This document shows, piece by piece, positions 30,445 through 39,809 of a stretch of 64,000 bases of DNA; position 1 is the stretch's first letter, and every line of letters starts with the position of its first letter. The notes under the pieces were generated by a model. The model did not search any database. It was given only the letters and a program-made list of their open reading frames with translations, and had not been told where the DNA came from. Source of the stretch: Chrysogorgia sp. JL179-B06 (Eukaryota; Cnidaria; Anthozoa; Scleralcyonacea; Chrysogorgiidae); contig JAYKKM010000501.1 of assembly GCA_035772405.1 (NCBI GenBank), positions 458,501-522,500 of the forward strand, given 5' to 3'. The translations under genes were made by a program, and so were the position numbers.

Positions 30445-32512
30445 CGGCCGCTCGAAACGTCAGTATTTCGTTACTAAAAATCATGGCAGTTGAGTGAAAA
30501 CAATAAGTGATGATTCATAAAGATGTTGCCGTGTGCCCATTATAAACTTTACCCCGCGCTTGCCAATAGTCTATTCGCTCTCAATTGCTATGAGATGATA
30601 GATGACTCTGCCTTCGCCATCGTCATTTATCACATCATGATAGAAATCTCGAGCTCATAATCTTTAAATATAAATTCGCCATCGACAATCTTAAAGGAAC
30701 GCAGGCTCTGGGTACGAGATTGATTACATATTTATCAGAGCATATTTCAAGATCAAAATTCAGATTAATTTCCAACTGACATGACACCAAAACGAAACAT
30801 AAACGTATAGATGTAGGAAACGACTTACCAATAAACCATTAAAACGAAATCGTTTGTTGGTAAGTCGACACATACAGTTGTTACGCTGGAAGCGAAACGA
30901 CTTGTAGCGAAACGACATGTCATTGCACACATTACAATGTGCATGCATGCGAAGCATGGCAATCACGAATTTTTATAGCGGTCGTTTTAATTCACAGATG
31001 AATAAAATAAAGATTTGATGATTTGATGATCTCATCGTCTCAAGTTTAATACATTCTTCGTATAAATGTGATTTGTTACATTGGTTAATCACTCGGAGTT
31101 TTCCGAACTCGGTAATAGCTTCCGACAAAATTTCCATCTCAATCGAACGCGTTCAGGAACGCGTTCCGGTACGCGTTCGGAACGCGTTCTGGAACGCAGC
31201 GTTAGGTTACTTCTGAGCAGTACTGTATAAATTGGCCCTTATGACCTCGTATCTTAATCAGTGCAAGTACTGTATATTGCACCCAAAAATTAAACACTGA
31301 GTTGTTTAGTTATTTAGTTTGATGTCTAATTATGAAACAATGAAATTCAGAACAACACAAGCTTGATAGTTTCTCAGAGATACATGTAGTGTCTACTATA
31401 AGTCCATTCGATTGGCAAATTAATGGGGGCGAGGGGTTGTTGCGTATACGTATTTCTAGTTTAACATGTCATTACCAAAAATACAAAATGTGCAAAATTT
31501 CTTGTTTTTATTTTCAGTTATTTTAACTGAAGTTTTTCAAATAAGAATCTATTATAATTTTTAGGCTAAAAAGGTTCTTATAAGATGGGGATCTAAAAGG
31601 CAAATTTTAGCCTAAAGATTCTTAATTCACAGGTTTTTACTGTAGTTCCTTTCTATAGCCAAGTATAGTTTATTTTGGACCACTGTACTGTAAGTATCAT
31701 CAGACAAATGTGTCATCAAAAACTTGATAAGAAAACAATTTGATAAAGTCAATAGTAATTATAGAAAAGATACTGAAAAATAATCATTGTTAAAGTGGTT
31801 AAAAGCACTTCCTTGAGAAAAAGATCAGAACTAAGTTTCAAGTTAAATTTGGAACAGTCAGAGTCTAACGAATAGCTTCTCTACTCCAATTTATTCTGGG
31901 TATGATGGGTTTTCTACTTTTTGAAGTAGCACAAGAATCTATATAACAATTCTCTGAATTTGAAATACACCACGACCATATTCTATTAAATTAAATAAAT
32001 ATTTATATTTTTCTTTTAGCTTTTATAAAATCTGAAATGCAAGGAGCCGAAGCAAAAGTGAAAGCATCAATCACGCAGCTTCTTAATCGGAATCAAAGAG
32101 AAAACACCCAAACATTTAGTGACACCGACGTTTAATAATTTGTAGTCTATTGCAATTTTGGATTAGCATCCAAAATGAGCATTTAATTTTGGATGAGCTT
32201 CCCTGATCCTACTAAATTCTGGCTGTGCAACTTGCTCGATCAACTTGCTACTCCAATTGCAATGTTGTTATGTAAAAAGCTCTTTATTTCACAATTCCTC
32301 CTTCAAAACTAGCATTTCCATTATTTTAACTGCTATTAATAAATAGGTTACAGGTGAACTAGTTGTATTAATTTATTTTGTAAAAAGAACCAGAAAGATA
32401 TACTTGTTTAATATAATAATTTCAAACAATCATGTATACTTGTTTTACTTTATATATAATTGTCTACAGAAACCATGTTTTCCACACAGTAGAATTCTCC
32501 GCAGACAACCCT

Positions 32513-32690
32513 GTCTTCAGTTTTGTGACATTTTCAATCTATATAATGTTTTGGGCGAGCCAAAGAAATAAATAACAGCAGCCCATGCTCTTATTTATTA
32601 CTTCACTCAGACCCACACTCTTATTTATTTCTTTGGCTCGGCCAAGATATATATAGACTGAAAATGTTGCAAAACTGAAAACGTTGTAGC
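32513..32690. repeat. fold-back element
   Basis: The left arm GCGAGCCAAAGAAATAAATAA (32,554-32,574) with upstream GACATTTTCAATCTATATA mirrors the right arm TTATTTATTTCTTTGGCTCG (32,622-32,641) with ATATATAGACTGAAAATG. The arms are about 65 bp and the spacer about 50 bp. No coding capacity. Confidence 0.6.
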
Positions 32691-32717
32691 TAGGAAGAAA
32701 CAGAGTTGCCTATAAAT

Positions 32718-32962
32718 ACTTTTATAGGTTTTTTTCCATATAATTCTATAGGTTTTTCAAAACAACTTGCTATAGCTTGCTTATAGAAACCTATTAAAAT
32801 TTCTATCTACAGAAATTTCTATAGGGCCGCCTATAGAAAGTGTTCCAATTCCCTATACAGACCTATAGGCATGCCTATAGAAACCTATAGGTTTCCCTAT
32901 AGAAATGTATAGAGCATTCTATAGGTCGCCTATAGAATTTTTTCATAAGGGTATATCTATAG
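32718..32962. repeat. CTATAG palindrome cluster
   Basis: The hexamer palindrome CTATAG, usually within CCTATAGAAA or its complement, occurs more than ten times in about 245 bp with irregular spacing and both orientations. It is not a simple tandem repeat. Confidence 0.6.
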
Positions 32963-33465
32963 CATATCACATATTTACTTATTTATTTTATGTTACACAG
33001 GTCCTCGTCGAAAAGCACTGTGGTGACATGGGCTCCCTGTCAAAATAACAGTATTATTATATATTATACATATAGTAACATTCAAGGTCTGCAGGAAAAA
33101 TGGATAAAGATATTTCTTTCAGGAGAAGTAAAAAGTTTGTCAATCAAAGGCTTGACAAGTCGCATTGTTGACAGATCTCTGAGTACTTTTCAGCCGAGGT
33201 GTCTAACAGAGAAAATCTTCGGACAATATTAAAACGCTCACATTGATTGAATTGTCTTAATTCCACTCCACCGTCCCTGTTGACGAAGACGCAAAAGCGC
33301 CATCGCCCAATTTCCAGAAAATACGCTCATATTTTATACATGCGAATAAAAAAATAAGGAAATCTCTCTTTTAATGAATTCAATATGGTGATGTTTATTT
33401 GCAAATTCCTTTGAGAAAATAGGTGGGCCCACAATCTCCTTCCCAGTGCTCTGGGAACGGGGGGT

Positions 33466-33575
33466 GGTTAGGGTTAGGATCTTTGTTATGTTGGGTTCTA
33501 GTATTAGATTAATTATTATCCTTAATTTAGAGCGATTTGTAAATTAAGGATAATAGTTAATTTAATGGAAGAGAC
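33466..33575. repeat. TTAGGG-containing hairpin repeat, copy 1
   Basis: GGTTAGGGTTAGGATCTTTG leads into ATTATCCTTAATTTAGAGCG and the inverse AAATTAAGGATAATAG. A direct relative lies at 35,896-36,003. An inner-hairpin relative is at 35,692-35,755. Confidence 0.55.
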
Positions 33576-33783
33576 CGGGTTGTCCACAGTTAGAAGACCA
33601 AAGTCAATGAAGATATGGTCTGGAAACTTGGCAAACTTCAAAGCGGTTAACATTGTTAAAGAAATGAGCTGCGAGTTATGTTGCACAGTACCTCACTGTG
33701 CACAAATCCTTAGTTTATAATTATTAATATTTAAAACGCATGGTTGAACGATTGAACCCAACTCGTTGCTATTGGATGAAATT

Positions 33784-33875
33784 ATACCAAAATTATACCA
33801 AATTATACCAAATTATACAAAATTATTATACAAATTATATTATAAAAATTATACAAAATATACAAAATTATACCA
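33784..33875 (+). repeat. ATTATACCAA-type microsatellite
   Basis: Degenerate repeats of AAATTATACCAA and AATTATACAA units. The apparent long open frame across it is a product of this repeat. Confidence 0.7.
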
Positions 33876-33883
33876 AAAATACA

Positions 33884-35060
33884 ATGAGTTCACTACCGTC
33901 ACCGTCCACAAATTTGAGTAAAGGCGAGCAAAGATTTTCCAGACCACACCTATGTACTATGGAAGACCAGGTGTGGGATATTCCAATCTGTTTTTCGTTT
34001 CTTTTAAATGACTTTCCATATCCTTTTAAATTACTTTCCATATCCTTTCGTATTTGCGTAAATTCTCAAATATTTTGTACTACATCATACAGCATACAGA
34101 ACACTGAGCAGGAGCAGACTGTGGAAATCCGAGAAGAAGAACGAGGCCGTAAAAGAACGTGGACTCAATCATGCAGCGACGTTCACTCCCCCGAAAAAGG
34201 TTTGCTAAATATTTGAACGTAGCTGCAACTCGAATATCTAATAATATATATTATCTCCCTTTTTCATAAACTAACTATTACTTCATTCTTTTTAAGGTGC
34301 AACAGATCAAGTAACGGAAAAAAGGTAATTCAGTACAGCATGCACTGATATTATTAACAGTTGTGTGAATTCATTTTCAAATTAAACAAGACGCCCACTA
34401 GGCGTTTACTTGAGCTACTAATAGCTTATGCACAAAACCACACAGCAGCGTATAGACAACATTTGTAAATAGACGATCGACAAGAAGCCAACGTACCAGC
34501 AACTAGTGCACACACTCCAAGAATTTATAAGCTGTTGAACCACATCGAGTTTATTTGGCATAACTTCATTAACACTGACAACAATTTTAGCCATCCTTTG
34601 CAAGTTGTCAATTCTGTCTTCAGCGTTATTTATGTCTTGCTGATCTTGCAGATACTTTCCAATAGTCAGCAGGTTATCAGATTGTGAATCACTTTGTTAG
34701 GTTTGCTGCTATCAATGTCTCCATTTCTAAACGTAGTGAGCACACTTAACATTAACACAGTTGTCAACCACAGTCGATCAATAACAGTGTTCAGTACATC
34801 AGCTGAAGTCTTATAAAACATTCGAAGACTCTTCGTCAAACTCAAACCACGTCAAACATAAAGCTGTCGAAAAGCGTGTCGCGTCAATATCGCGCGGCCG
34901 GAACACTAATGCTCGCGACACAAACTACAGTGCCCGACTAATAAATTTAACATTTCTTTCTTTCAGATGAGAAAAAAAACAAAATGTGAGGAATTATCAA
35001 TATTACATATTGCTGTTAATATCTTGTGTGTTGAAAAGTTATGTTCACTGTGACAATAAA
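33884..35060 (+). CDS. candidate small four-exon gene
   Basis: A possible host gene inferred only from splice logic. ATG 33,884 opens exon 1 (to 33,970, before GTGTGG). Exon 2 is 34,100-34,199 (after CATACAG, before GTTTGC), exon 3 is 34,297-34,324 (after TTTTTAAG, before GTAATT), and exon 4 starts at 34,967 after TTTCTTTCTTTCAG. Phases agree at each junction, and the frame would end at TGA 34,968-34,970 with AATAAA at 35,055. The product would be about 72 residues, Ser/Pro-rich then Glu/Arg-rich (EIREEERGRKRTWTQ). No domain is recognised, exons are short, and chance is possible. Confidence 0.3.
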
Positions 35061-35296
35061 CCAGTCATTGATTGCATGGAGGGATGGGTCTGCTGCAAGT
35101 GGCCAATGAGATTTTCAACTTTTGTTCCCTTTGCATAATCTGAAATTTTTATGTTGCCCCCCCCCTGTGGCTTCTTTTCCCCGAGTCAAATAGCTTTAAA
35201 CGCTGTTTTGGCCGAGCCAGTCCCAACCAAAATATTACTTGCACAGCCTTGGAAGCTATTTTGACTCGCAAAAAAGAAGTCACAGAGTTGCCTGGC

Positions 35297-36345
35297 CATG
35301 GCCCTACCAATGGCCCTATCTATGGCCCACCTGTTTTTCCTTCAATTTTGTTGGTTTTATTTTTTCCACGTTTTCCAAGAAGATATTATGGTTGTTAGAA
35401 TACATTTCACCATAAAAATCTCGTTACCAACCCAGAAACTGTTCCTAATAGCAGAGTCGAAATGTGGAGAGGACTGGGGATAGAGTTTGCCTTAATTTCG
35501 ATAATTGTAACCAACCCCAAAACAATAAAGATCCTAACCCTAACTATCTGCCTAACGAGTTTTCTAACCCTTAGAAAACTCGTTAGGTGGCGATGTTATT
35601 ACAATTATCGAAATTAAGGCAAACTCTGTCCCAGTCCTCTCCACATTTCGACTTTTTGGGTATACTAGACTGTTGTTGCAACACAATCTCTTCCTTAAAT
35701 TAACCATTATCCTTAATTCTCAAATCGCTCTAAATTACGGATAATGGTTAATTTAGAGGCGATCGTGAGATTCGCGCATGCGTATATTAGTCAATTACTA
35801 TCCCACATGCTTGCCAAGTAGGACTGGATCAGTGGACGGCTGGGGGTTTGGGATGGAGAAAATTTTACCGGTGGTTTAGGGTTAGAAAACCCACTAGGTG
35901 GGGGGTTAGGGTTAGGATCTTTGTTGTGGTTGGGTTCTAACATTAGATTAACCATTATCCTTAATTCAGAGCGATTTGTAAATTAAGGATAATAGTCAAT
36001 TTAAGAAAGAGACCGAGTAATCCCGCATCCAGTGGGCTGGTACGAGGGCAATGTATTTGCTCGTCAATGCAATGTATTTTTTCGTCAATACCTTGTATTT
36101 GTTCGTAGGCCACTTCCTTATATGGAATACGTATAAGAGGTACATATGGACCATTTTCACTGGAAAGTTCACGCGGAAGTAAAACGAGCATGGCCCAATC
36201 CAATCCTTGCTCTGCACGCTAGTTTCTGGGTTGGCAACTAGATTTTTATGATGAAATGTATTCTAACAACCCCAATAGTAGAAAACATAAAAACGACAAA
36301 ATTGAAGGAAAAACAGGTGGGCCATAGGTAGGGCCATGTTTTACC
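35297..36345. mobile_element. 1-kb fold-back element with long inverted arms
   Basis: The left arm 35,297-35,432 (CATGGCCCTACC...CCACCTGTTTTTCCTTCAAT...) is the inverse of 36,226-36,337 (...ATTGAAGGAAAAACAGGTGG...GGTAGGGCCATG). A second hairpin lies inside: 35,458-35,513 against 35,597-35,653 (CGAAATGTGGAGAGGACTGG and its complement). Its loop contains CCTAACCCTAAC and a further AACGAGTTTTCTAA palindrome. No transposase is seen, so this is a MITE-like fold-back assembled from nested palindromes. Confidence 0.6.
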
Positions 36346-37020
36346 TACACCCCTGCGCACGAGGCAAGTATACAACTAAACTCAAAACCAGCGCTCTGCA
36401 GAGGAATGAACACATTTGGATAGATACCCATTTATTTGCCTGCACCTGCCAAAAAGCAGAATCCAAGAAAAATAATACCTCAAAAATAATCATTTTACAA
36501 CATATCGAATAGCTGGAAGTTGCAGTAATACAATAATATAGAGTTTTGAATTATTATGTTGCAGAATTCCCCCAATAAAACAGAAGAGATAGCAGCACTT
36601 TTCTCTTATTTGAAAGAACACATGCTCAGCCAAAGACCCACTCTTCTACACCCCTGATTTATAATTTAAACTCTCAAATGTTCTAAAACAATTTTACTTA
36701 TAGAAAAACAAAACAGTGAATATCGAACAGGTAAAAATAAGTCAAAGCCATTCCATCTGTTTGCCCTTATAATATTAAATAGTGAATTCATTATATAGAT
36801 GGATACATGCCATACATACATACACACAAATACATACATGCTCTTTAATAACTCATGATAAAAAATCGTATGTTGAATGAATGGTTGTATGACTTGAATA
36901 TTCAATATTGTTGACAAACATGAACATTCACATGTATCTAAATAAAAATCAGTTTCAATATTTGTCTGCGTTATATATATATATATTTTTCAAATCCAAA
37001 TAAATGCAATTATTACTACA
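36346..37020. other. unassigned spacer
   Basis: No gene recognised. AT-rich, with a short TATA run near 36,974-36,985. Confidence 0.4.
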
Positions 37021-37054
37021 GTATATATAACGGCATGTGACCTTTTTCCTTCTA

Positions 37055-37115
37055 GTGTCCAAATGCTTCAACTGCGGCCAATGAGGGCACAAAGCTGCGC
37101 AATGCAGGCGAAGGA
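37055..37115 (+). pseudogene. retroelement zinc-knuckle fragment
   Basis: The plus strand encodes KCFNCGQ, then a stop, then GHKAAQC: a C-x2-C-x4-H-x4-C knuckle typical of Gag or LINE ORF1, with TGA replacing one residue. It follows CTTTTTCCTTCTAG, a good match to a splice acceptor. No further coding context is seen. Confidence 0.4.
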
Positions 37116-37579
37116 CCCATCACCAAAGCAGCAGCATGTGACAAATGCAAATACAATATTACATTTGCGTAGATGTATTTAAATCCTGTTGCGTATTAAA
37201 TGTTGTTTGGTTATAGCAATTTGTTTGTTGCCATTCCATAATTTAGAAATATATATTACTAAAGCAGCCTTGGACATTTGTGTACAAATATAGGGCAGGT
37301 GCAGGCGTAGTATATGTAACGCTCACTACCTTTGTGGCAGATTGATCACTCTGGCTCCATATCACTTCACCGGCTGTCTGGATGTGCGAGTCACCAGTAC
37401 TGTCCCACATCCAGTTGTCACCGACAATTGCAGTTGTAATCTCCAACATATCAGGATAGATACAATAAGACAGACAGACAGATAGATAGAGAAAATGTCG
37501 GAAGTAAATAGTCGTTTTGGGTGCACAATATTTGGGCAACGCGAAGGGCGGACATTGGTGATCTGACGAACAAAATGAA

Positions 37580-37790
37580 CAGGTTTTTACTAAGGTATAC
37601 ACGTTTGCGTAATACTATTTGTAAGTGTGTTATGTATTTAGACTCGCCAATTCCATAACATTCAAAATAATATACAACGAAGCGCCTGCCTGATTACCGA
37701 ATAATTTCTAAGTACAGAAGCAGGTTTTTACGAAAGGTATGCACGTTCTCGTAATATAATACATACGTATATTATGTGTATAGCTTGTTG
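37580..37790 (-). repeat. satellite relative, inverted
   Basis: AGGTTTTTACGAAAGGTATG and CACGTTCTCGTAATATAATA (37,721-37,764), and the earlier GACTCGCCAATTCC (37,641-37,654), are inverse-orientation counterparts of the 26.1-26.7 kb satellite (CTTCGTAAAAAC, TATTACGAGAACGTG, GGAATTAGCGAGTC). About 1.3 units are present. Confidence 0.55.
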
Positions 37791-38039
37791 GCCAAAACTG
37801 TTTTCACAATTGAAATCGAGTAAATATTGGCCGAGAGAACGTTCAAAATCTACATGCACAGACTATAAAGACATGCTGTGCGCGGTCTGGGGACCATGGA
37901 TGGGAAAACAAACACTAGGGATACAGGTGGGGATAGAATCAATCTCAGTCATGCCCACAGCCTGCGTTCCTTTTGGCTCTGGGTACGAGATTGATATATA
38001 ATACGTGGGCGAGGGGTTATGGCGTATTTATAGTTCAAC

Positions 38040-38185
38040 TGTAGTTCTAGTGCATTCAAATCATGGCTACAAGCAGTAAGACATGCATCATCTGCATACA
38101 TCATTACAGTTGATGACAAAGCACAAGCCTCAAAATCATTAATATAAATTAAGAATAACAAGGGCCCTAGAATAGACCCCGACAT
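38040..38185 (-). pseudogene. LINE reverse transcriptase scrap
   Basis: The minus strand reads SGSILGPLLFLIYINDFEAC, then VMMYADDACLTACSHD: motif 4 and the catalytic YADD of a CR1/jockey-type RT. About 48 codons survive. The flank at 37,960-38,010 carries the dispersed motif CTCTGGGTACGAGATTGAT, also seen at 30,707-30,725. Confidence 0.6.
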
Positions 38186-39062
38186 TGCAGCTCTGGCTGG
38201 CTCAACTCGGCGAACATATTCGACTGCTCAACGCAAGCAAATGGACATTAATGACTTTTGCATCGCACCTTTCCCGCGCATTAAAAGCTGAGTCAATTAA
38301 AGTATATTTAGCAGGTGGGCGGTCTTTGCACCTCGAGCATGGTTTGGGCAATCCTTTGAGCAATCGTCTATTACTACAATGCATTTTAAGGGGAATAAAG
38401 CGTGCCAAGGTGGGGCTACATGGCAGCATCTCCTGGTCACATTTGAGATTTTAGAAAGATTTTATCTGCTTCTCGACCTGAATAAATACGAAGATACTCT
38501 ATTTTGGGCAGCGTGCTGCACAGCATTTTACAAGTTTTTTTTAATACTCTGGGGCAATTACTACAAGCACCAATAAATTCGACTCACGGATGCATCTTGC
38601 GCTAAGCGACATTAAGGTCGACAGCAAGTATAACCCAAATGTACTGATAGCGACAATAAAGTGCTAAAAAACGGACCCCTTTTCGAAAAGGGCATGTGCT
38701 GCGAATAGAGGGGCTAAATCTCACTTATGCGCTGCCAAGGCAGTTGTGCACTATCTCCACAAGCACGGAGGAAGAAATGGCCCACTATTTATGCACCACT
38801 ATTTATGCACCAAAATGGTCTACCGTTGACTAGAGCAACATTAACTACGTGGCTTAAGCAAATGACGTTACGCGCAGGACTCAAAGGTAACTTTTCTGGC
38901 AACAATTTCCGGATAGGAGCAACATCAACAGCTGCATCAGTTGGAATTCCTGATTATTTTATCAAAACGTTTGGACGGTGGCTTAGCAACGCTTACCAAT
39001 TGTACATAAGAACACCTGCAGAAATATTAGATTATATGGCAGCATGCATGGCTCACAAGTAA
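38185..39062 (+). pseudogene. tyrosine recombinase (DIRS/Crypton-type) remnant
   Basis: Three broken stretches belong together. N-terminal SAM-like core: ESIKVYLAGGRSLHLEHGL and N-P-L-S-N-R-L-L-L-Q...RGIKRAK (38,296-38,410). Middle: LFWAACCTAFYKF (38,503-38,541). C-terminal catalytic part: GLKGNFSGNNFRIGATSTAA, SVGIPDYFIKTFGRWLSNAY and QLYIRTP (38,882-39,020). The R of FRIGA, the G-R-W and the Y of AYQLYIR correspond to catalytic or conserved positions of tyrosine recombinases as found in many cnidarian and other invertebrate genomes. The active-site H before F-R-I-G appears to be N (GNNFRIGA rather than GHSFRIGA). Stops and frameshifts separate the parts. Confidence 0.65.
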
Positions 39063-39149
39063 TTAGTTGAATTACAAATTAATTAATTAATTAATGGTTC
39101 AACATTTGTCATATGCTGTTTCCAGCTGATTCCCAAAGCTGTTCTAAGC

Positions 39150-39395
39150 ATGCATGTATAACAGCCATTAAGAGACTTCTCTAATTCCGGGGACAGAGTC
39201 CAAGCTTCACACCCATAAAGAAGCACCGATTCCACAGTAACTGTGAAAAAGCTCAGCTTGACCTTGCGACTTCCATATGCAGTTCATGTTGTTGAGGACC
39301 TTCCACGCCAATGCCTTCCATATCTTGATGTCTGCTTCAGTGGATTCAATCCATGATCCCATTCCCAGGTACTTGAAATCAATGACTTCCATGTC
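39150..39395 (-). pseudogene. RTE-like LINE thumb fragment
   Basis: The minus strand has DFKYLGMGSWIESTEADIKI, then WKALAWKVLNNMNCIWKS. This resembles the F-K-Y-L-G-S-W-I-x-S-x-x-D-I block after the RT in RTE-type LINEs, and it matches the style of the element at 59.1-61.8 kb. About 60 codons survive, ending in noncoding sequence. Confidence 0.55.
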
Positions 39396-39399
39396 CAAG

Positions 39400-39791
39400 A
39401 AAGGGCTCTACGAGCTGTCTTCTGCGATAAGAACTCAACATATGATCAGCTTCTGAACTGGGCAAAAATTCCATCATTGCATAACAGAAGACTGCAGGAT
39501 ATTGCTACAATCATGTACAAAGTAAAGAACAATCTTTGCCCAAAGTATATCCGTGATCTATTTTCAATTAATAATTCAACTTATAATTTAAGGGTTAAAG
39601 AGTTTAATATACCTAGATTTAAAACAGTTACTTATGGCAAACAGTCACTAAGATACTTTGGCCCTGTACTCTGGTCCAAATTACAATCAAATGTAAGGAA
39701 TCTGCCATCTCTAGAGAGTTTTAAAAGATCTATCAGAAAGATAAATGTGAAGGAATTAGTAATTGAAAGTAATCAAGGGTGCAATAACTAA
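39400..39791 (+). pseudogene. LINE C-terminal fragment (CR1/RTE-like)
   Basis: The plus strand, from about 39,400, encodes A-L-R-A-V-F, then NWAKIPSLHNRRLQDIATIM and YKVKNNLCPKYIRDLF, ending RFKTVTYGKQSLRYFGPVLW and S-K-L, with a stop at 39,789. This is the usual post-RT C-terminus of CR1-like LINEs. The open frame is intact for about 130 codons but lacks any RT upstream; opposite-strand RTE sequence replaces it. Confidence 0.6.
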
Positions 39792-39809
39792 TTGGTTTCC
39801 TACGGTACG

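Larger units (their letters stand above)
29563..31225 (+). mobile_element. Tc1/mariner-type element, 1.66 kb, defective
   Basis: The ends CAGTACTGCTCAGAAATAAC (29,563) and, inverted, CAGTACTGCTCAGAAGTAAC (31,225) are flanked by TA (29,561-29,562; 31,226-31,227). Immediately inside both ends lie clusters of AACGCGTTCC-type repeats (29,590-29,670 and 31,146-31,197). Only the N-terminal part of a transposase remains (29,801-30,136). The rest is filled by foreign repeat sequence, including the inverted repeat around the ribozyme candidate. Confidence 0.7.
25758..31642. mobile_element. pogo/Tigger-like composite element in the BEN intron
   Basis: The left end CAGTAAAAACTTGCGTATAA (from 25,758) and the right end, read inward on the minus strand, CAGTAAAAACCTGTGAATTA (from 31,642) form imperfect inverted repeats. 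Both are flanked by TA (25,756-25,757 and 31,643-31,644). The TIR resembles pogo-type elements. No pogo transposase is seen inside; the 5.9-kb interior has been filled by satellites, a GC-rich fold-back and a Tc1/mariner copy. The whole lies in the last intron of the BEN-domain gene. Confidence 0.5.
23460..32135 (+). pseudogene. BEN-domain gene, six exons, two in-frame stops
   Basis: Six exons with GT-AG borders and matching phases: 23,460-23,510, 23,713-23,763, 24,093-24,195, 24,801-25,057, 25,488-25,701 and 32,020-32,135. Exons 1-3 encode an acidic segment (EDETEDTDSDDYE) and a coiled coil (RENLQKQIRFLEAENKLLKS). Exon 5 carries LLRMVFKLDELAESSLTGKT followed by S-N-A-F, and exon 6 FIKSEMQG...ASITQLLNR. 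This is the pattern of a BEN domain, a DNA/protein-binding module of chromatin regulators. Exon 4 keeps frame with both neighbours but contains TAA (24,962-24,964) and TGA (24,992-24,994). The acceptor of exon 4 is weak. The 5' end is missing, abutting a transposase remnant. It could be a pseudogene, or exon 4 could be wrongly drawn. Confidence 0.6.

Noticed and set aside
33740..34216. 158-codon open frame
   Set aside because: Most of it translates the ATTATACCAA microsatellite; only the short stretches used in the spliced model look coding-like.
34418..34690. Minus-strand frame with a coiled-coil-like stretch (YLQDQQDINNAEDRIDNLQR)
   Set aside because: It looks coding-like but lacks a start, partner exons or a known family, and overlaps the intron of the plus-strand micro-gene candidate.
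37243..37602. 119-codon minus-strand frame
   Set aside because: No motif; includes a GATA-type microsatellite near 37,460-37,490.
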